From Bacillota bacterium (GTDB lineage Bacteria > Bacillota_I > Bacilli_A > Acholeplasmatales > Acholeplasmataceae), in assembly GCA_006226985.1 (NCBI GenBank), contig SBGC01000173.1, positions 1 to 6,334 of the forward strand: DNA of 6,334 bases. The letters run 5' to 3'. Under the pieces are notes generated by a model, which saw only the letters and a program-made list of their open reading frames with translations, was not told where the DNA came from and searched no databases. This document shows positions 5,483 through 6,334 of the stretch, in pieces. Position 1 is the first letter of the stretch. The number at the start of each line of letters is the position of its first letter. The position numbers were made by a program, and so were the translations under genes.

Positions 5483-6284
5483 ATGGTTGAAGTGCTCCGA
5501 CTAGAACTAGCCAAGCTAAAATTGATTTTGCGACTAAACTTAAAACGATATACGTTCTTTCACCATAAAGATAGTCTTTCCATTTACCTTTTCCAAGATA
5601 TTGAAACACCATGTTTACTGGGAATGAGTTGAAAGCTACAAAGTAAGTACCGACAATCGCCCAAACAAACCAAGGAACTTGAGCAGTTGCATCAGGAGAT
5701 TGACCTGACATATATAAGATAATAGCAATCCATGGTGCTAAACCAGCAATGCTACCCCAAATAAATGGACCCCAGTCAACATTTTTCTTTTCTTTTCCTG
5801 AGTTAAGTTGTTCCATAACTAAACCAAATAAGTTCATCGATGCATTCACAATGAAAATCACGATGAGTGATGCGATGTCCCAAATACCAAATAGGTAAGA
5901 AATTAATACGATCATTACTGATGATGATAATGCATATTCAAACCATCTAAATTTATTAATTCCTTTTGATAAATCTTCGTTATAGATCTTGTTTAATTTC
6001 TTAGGGAATGAAACAAGCGCATGTGCTCCAGCTGAAATAAGTAAGAATGAAGCAACGAGTACGAAGAATGGAAGAGTGAATATCTCATTTCTGGCAAAAT
6101 CTAAATATCCAGTATCTGGACCAGTCTCAACATATTGTAAATAATGTTGAAAAATAGTTAATCTAAAATTACCTAATCTTGTTACAGTTAATCCGATGAC
6201 GATCATTAATAATCCTTGAATGAGGTGTAAGCCACCCATAATCATATTAAATCGTCTAAGTTTTAATAGTTTTTCTGTTTCCAT
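5481..6284 (-). CDS. Heliorhodopsin, retinal-binding seven-helix photoreceptor
   Basis: This 267-residue membrane protein has seven hydrophobic helices (roughly 12-36, 70-93, 112-131, 133-157, 173-193, 203-229, 241-264) and a long loop between helices 1 and 2. The last helix carries SLVAKSILAW, with K253 as the retinal Schiff-base lysine. Helix 3 carries RWFEYALSSS, with E116 as the counterion. H20 and H88 match the two conserved histidines near the chromophore. Heliorhodopsins have the N-terminus in the cytoplasm, opposite to other microbial rhodopsins. They have slow photocycles and usually pump no ions, so a sensory or regulatory role is assumed. The start at 6284 was chosen because an AAAGGATGGTG site (6290-6300) precedes it. 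The two upstream ATGs (6308, 6305) lie almost at the predicted transcript start without a ribosome site. The gene is complete, but no retinal synthesis gene is present in the window. Confidence 0.95.
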   Translation of the reverse strand: METEKLLKLRRFNMIMGGLHLIQGLLMIVIGLTVTRLGNFRLTIFQHYLQYVETGPDTGYLDFARNEIFTLPFFVLVASFLLISAGAHALVSFPKKLNKIYNEDLSKGINKFRWFEYALSSSVMIVLISYLFGIWDIASLIVIFIVNASMNLFGLVMEQLNSGKEKKNVDWGPFIWGSIAGLAPWIAIILYMSGQSPDATAQVPWFVWAIVGTYFVAFNSFPVNMVFQYLGKGKWKDYLYGERTYIVLSLVAKSILAWLVLVGALQP

Positions 6285-6289
6285 AATAA

Positions 6290-6300
6290 CACCATCCTTT
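6290..6300 (-). promoter_or_regulatory. Ribosome binding site that decides the heliorhodopsin start
   Basis: AAAGGATGGTG resembles the full anti-ribosomal match AAAGGAGGTG with one inserted T. It lies 5 nt (from GGTG) or 10 nt (from AAAGGA) before the ATG at 6284. No comparable site precedes the upstream in-frame ATGs. Confidence 0.7.
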
Positions 6301-6315
6301 GACATCATTTTATCA

Positions 6316-6332
6316 TTATTTATTATAAATAA
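6316..6332. repeat. Perfect AT-only palindrome over the heliorhodopsin -10
   Basis: TTATTTAT and ATAAATAA are exact inverse complements separated by one base, spanning the putative -10 hexamer. It could be an operator or a by-product of base composition. Confidence 0.4.
6322..6327 (-). promoter_or_regulatory. Probable -10 element of the heliorhodopsin promoter
   Basis: A perfect TATAAT on the minus strand would start transcription near 6315, giving a leader of about 30 nt to the chosen start codon. A -35 element would fall about 12-16 bases beyond the window end and cannot be seen. The region is very AT-rich, which lowers certainty. Confidence 0.5.
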
Positions 6333-6334
6333 AA

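Noticed and set aside
5348..5632. Plus-strand open frame across the heliorhodopsin-cyclase junction
   Set aside because: It runs antisense through two recognised genes and a hairpin, with no motif or ribosome site.
6285..6308. Upstream heliorhodopsin start adding eight residues
   Set aside because: The ATGs at 6308 and 6305 lie only a few bases after the predicted transcript start and lack a ribosome site. The site at 6290-6300 favours 6284.
1..6334. Insertion sequences, tRNA/rRNA genes, integrase or attachment sites
   Set aside because: None is visible. All sequence apart from short intergenic gaps (the longest about 135 bases, 4334-4468) is accounted for by coding genes, so transfer of the ars operon cannot be argued from this window.

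Overview
The window is about one third G+C and holds nine intact genes packed with little spacing. All tryptophans fall on TGG. TGA is used only as a stop, at the end of the PadR gene, so the standard bacterial code applies, which argues against Mycoplasma and Spiroplasma. Strong AAGGAG-type ribosome binding sites, a PadR regulator, a Gram-positive style ars operon and a heliorhodopsin point to a low-GC monoderm bacterium. An Acholeplasma/Izemoplasma-like mollicute or another member of Bacilli/Clostridia would fit. The exact taxon is inference.

Positions 9-3034 (+ strand) form an arsenic resistance operon with overlaps or very short gaps: an ArsR-family repressor, an ArsP-type permease, a small CxxC thioredoxin-like protein, an Acr3 arsenite efflux carrier and a thiol-dependent arsenate reductase. 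ArsC would reduce arsenate to arsenite, Acr3 would export the arsenite, and ArsP probably exports organic (methylated) trivalent arsenicals. The small thioredoxin is a natural partner of the permease or of ArsC. The operon promoter lies upstream of the window. The operon ends in a hairpin (3036-3062) that also serves the converging genes on the other strand.

Positions 3061-4333 (- strand) hold a PadR-type regulator followed by a HAAS/DUF4097 beta-repeat protein whose start lies inside the padR gene. A clear promoter (-10 TATAAT, -35 TTGTGT, 17 nt spacer) precedes padR. It is overlapped by a GGTATT-N11-AATACC inverted repeat that is a plausible autoregulatory PadR operator.

Positions 4411-6327 (- strand) hold the most unusual part. 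A heliorhodopsin gene has all the key residues: the retinal lysine in the seventh helix, the glutamate counterion in the third helix, and both conserved histidines. It is followed 37 nt later by a tocopherol cyclase-family (lipocalin-like) gene. A hairpin with a T-run lies between the two, so the downstream gene may be expressed by read-through. A second terminator (4411-4447) closes this unit before the padR promoter. No retinal-forming oxygenase or carotenoid synthesis gene is in the window. Whether the cyclase homologue handles an isoprenoid related to the photoreceptor is a hypothesis.
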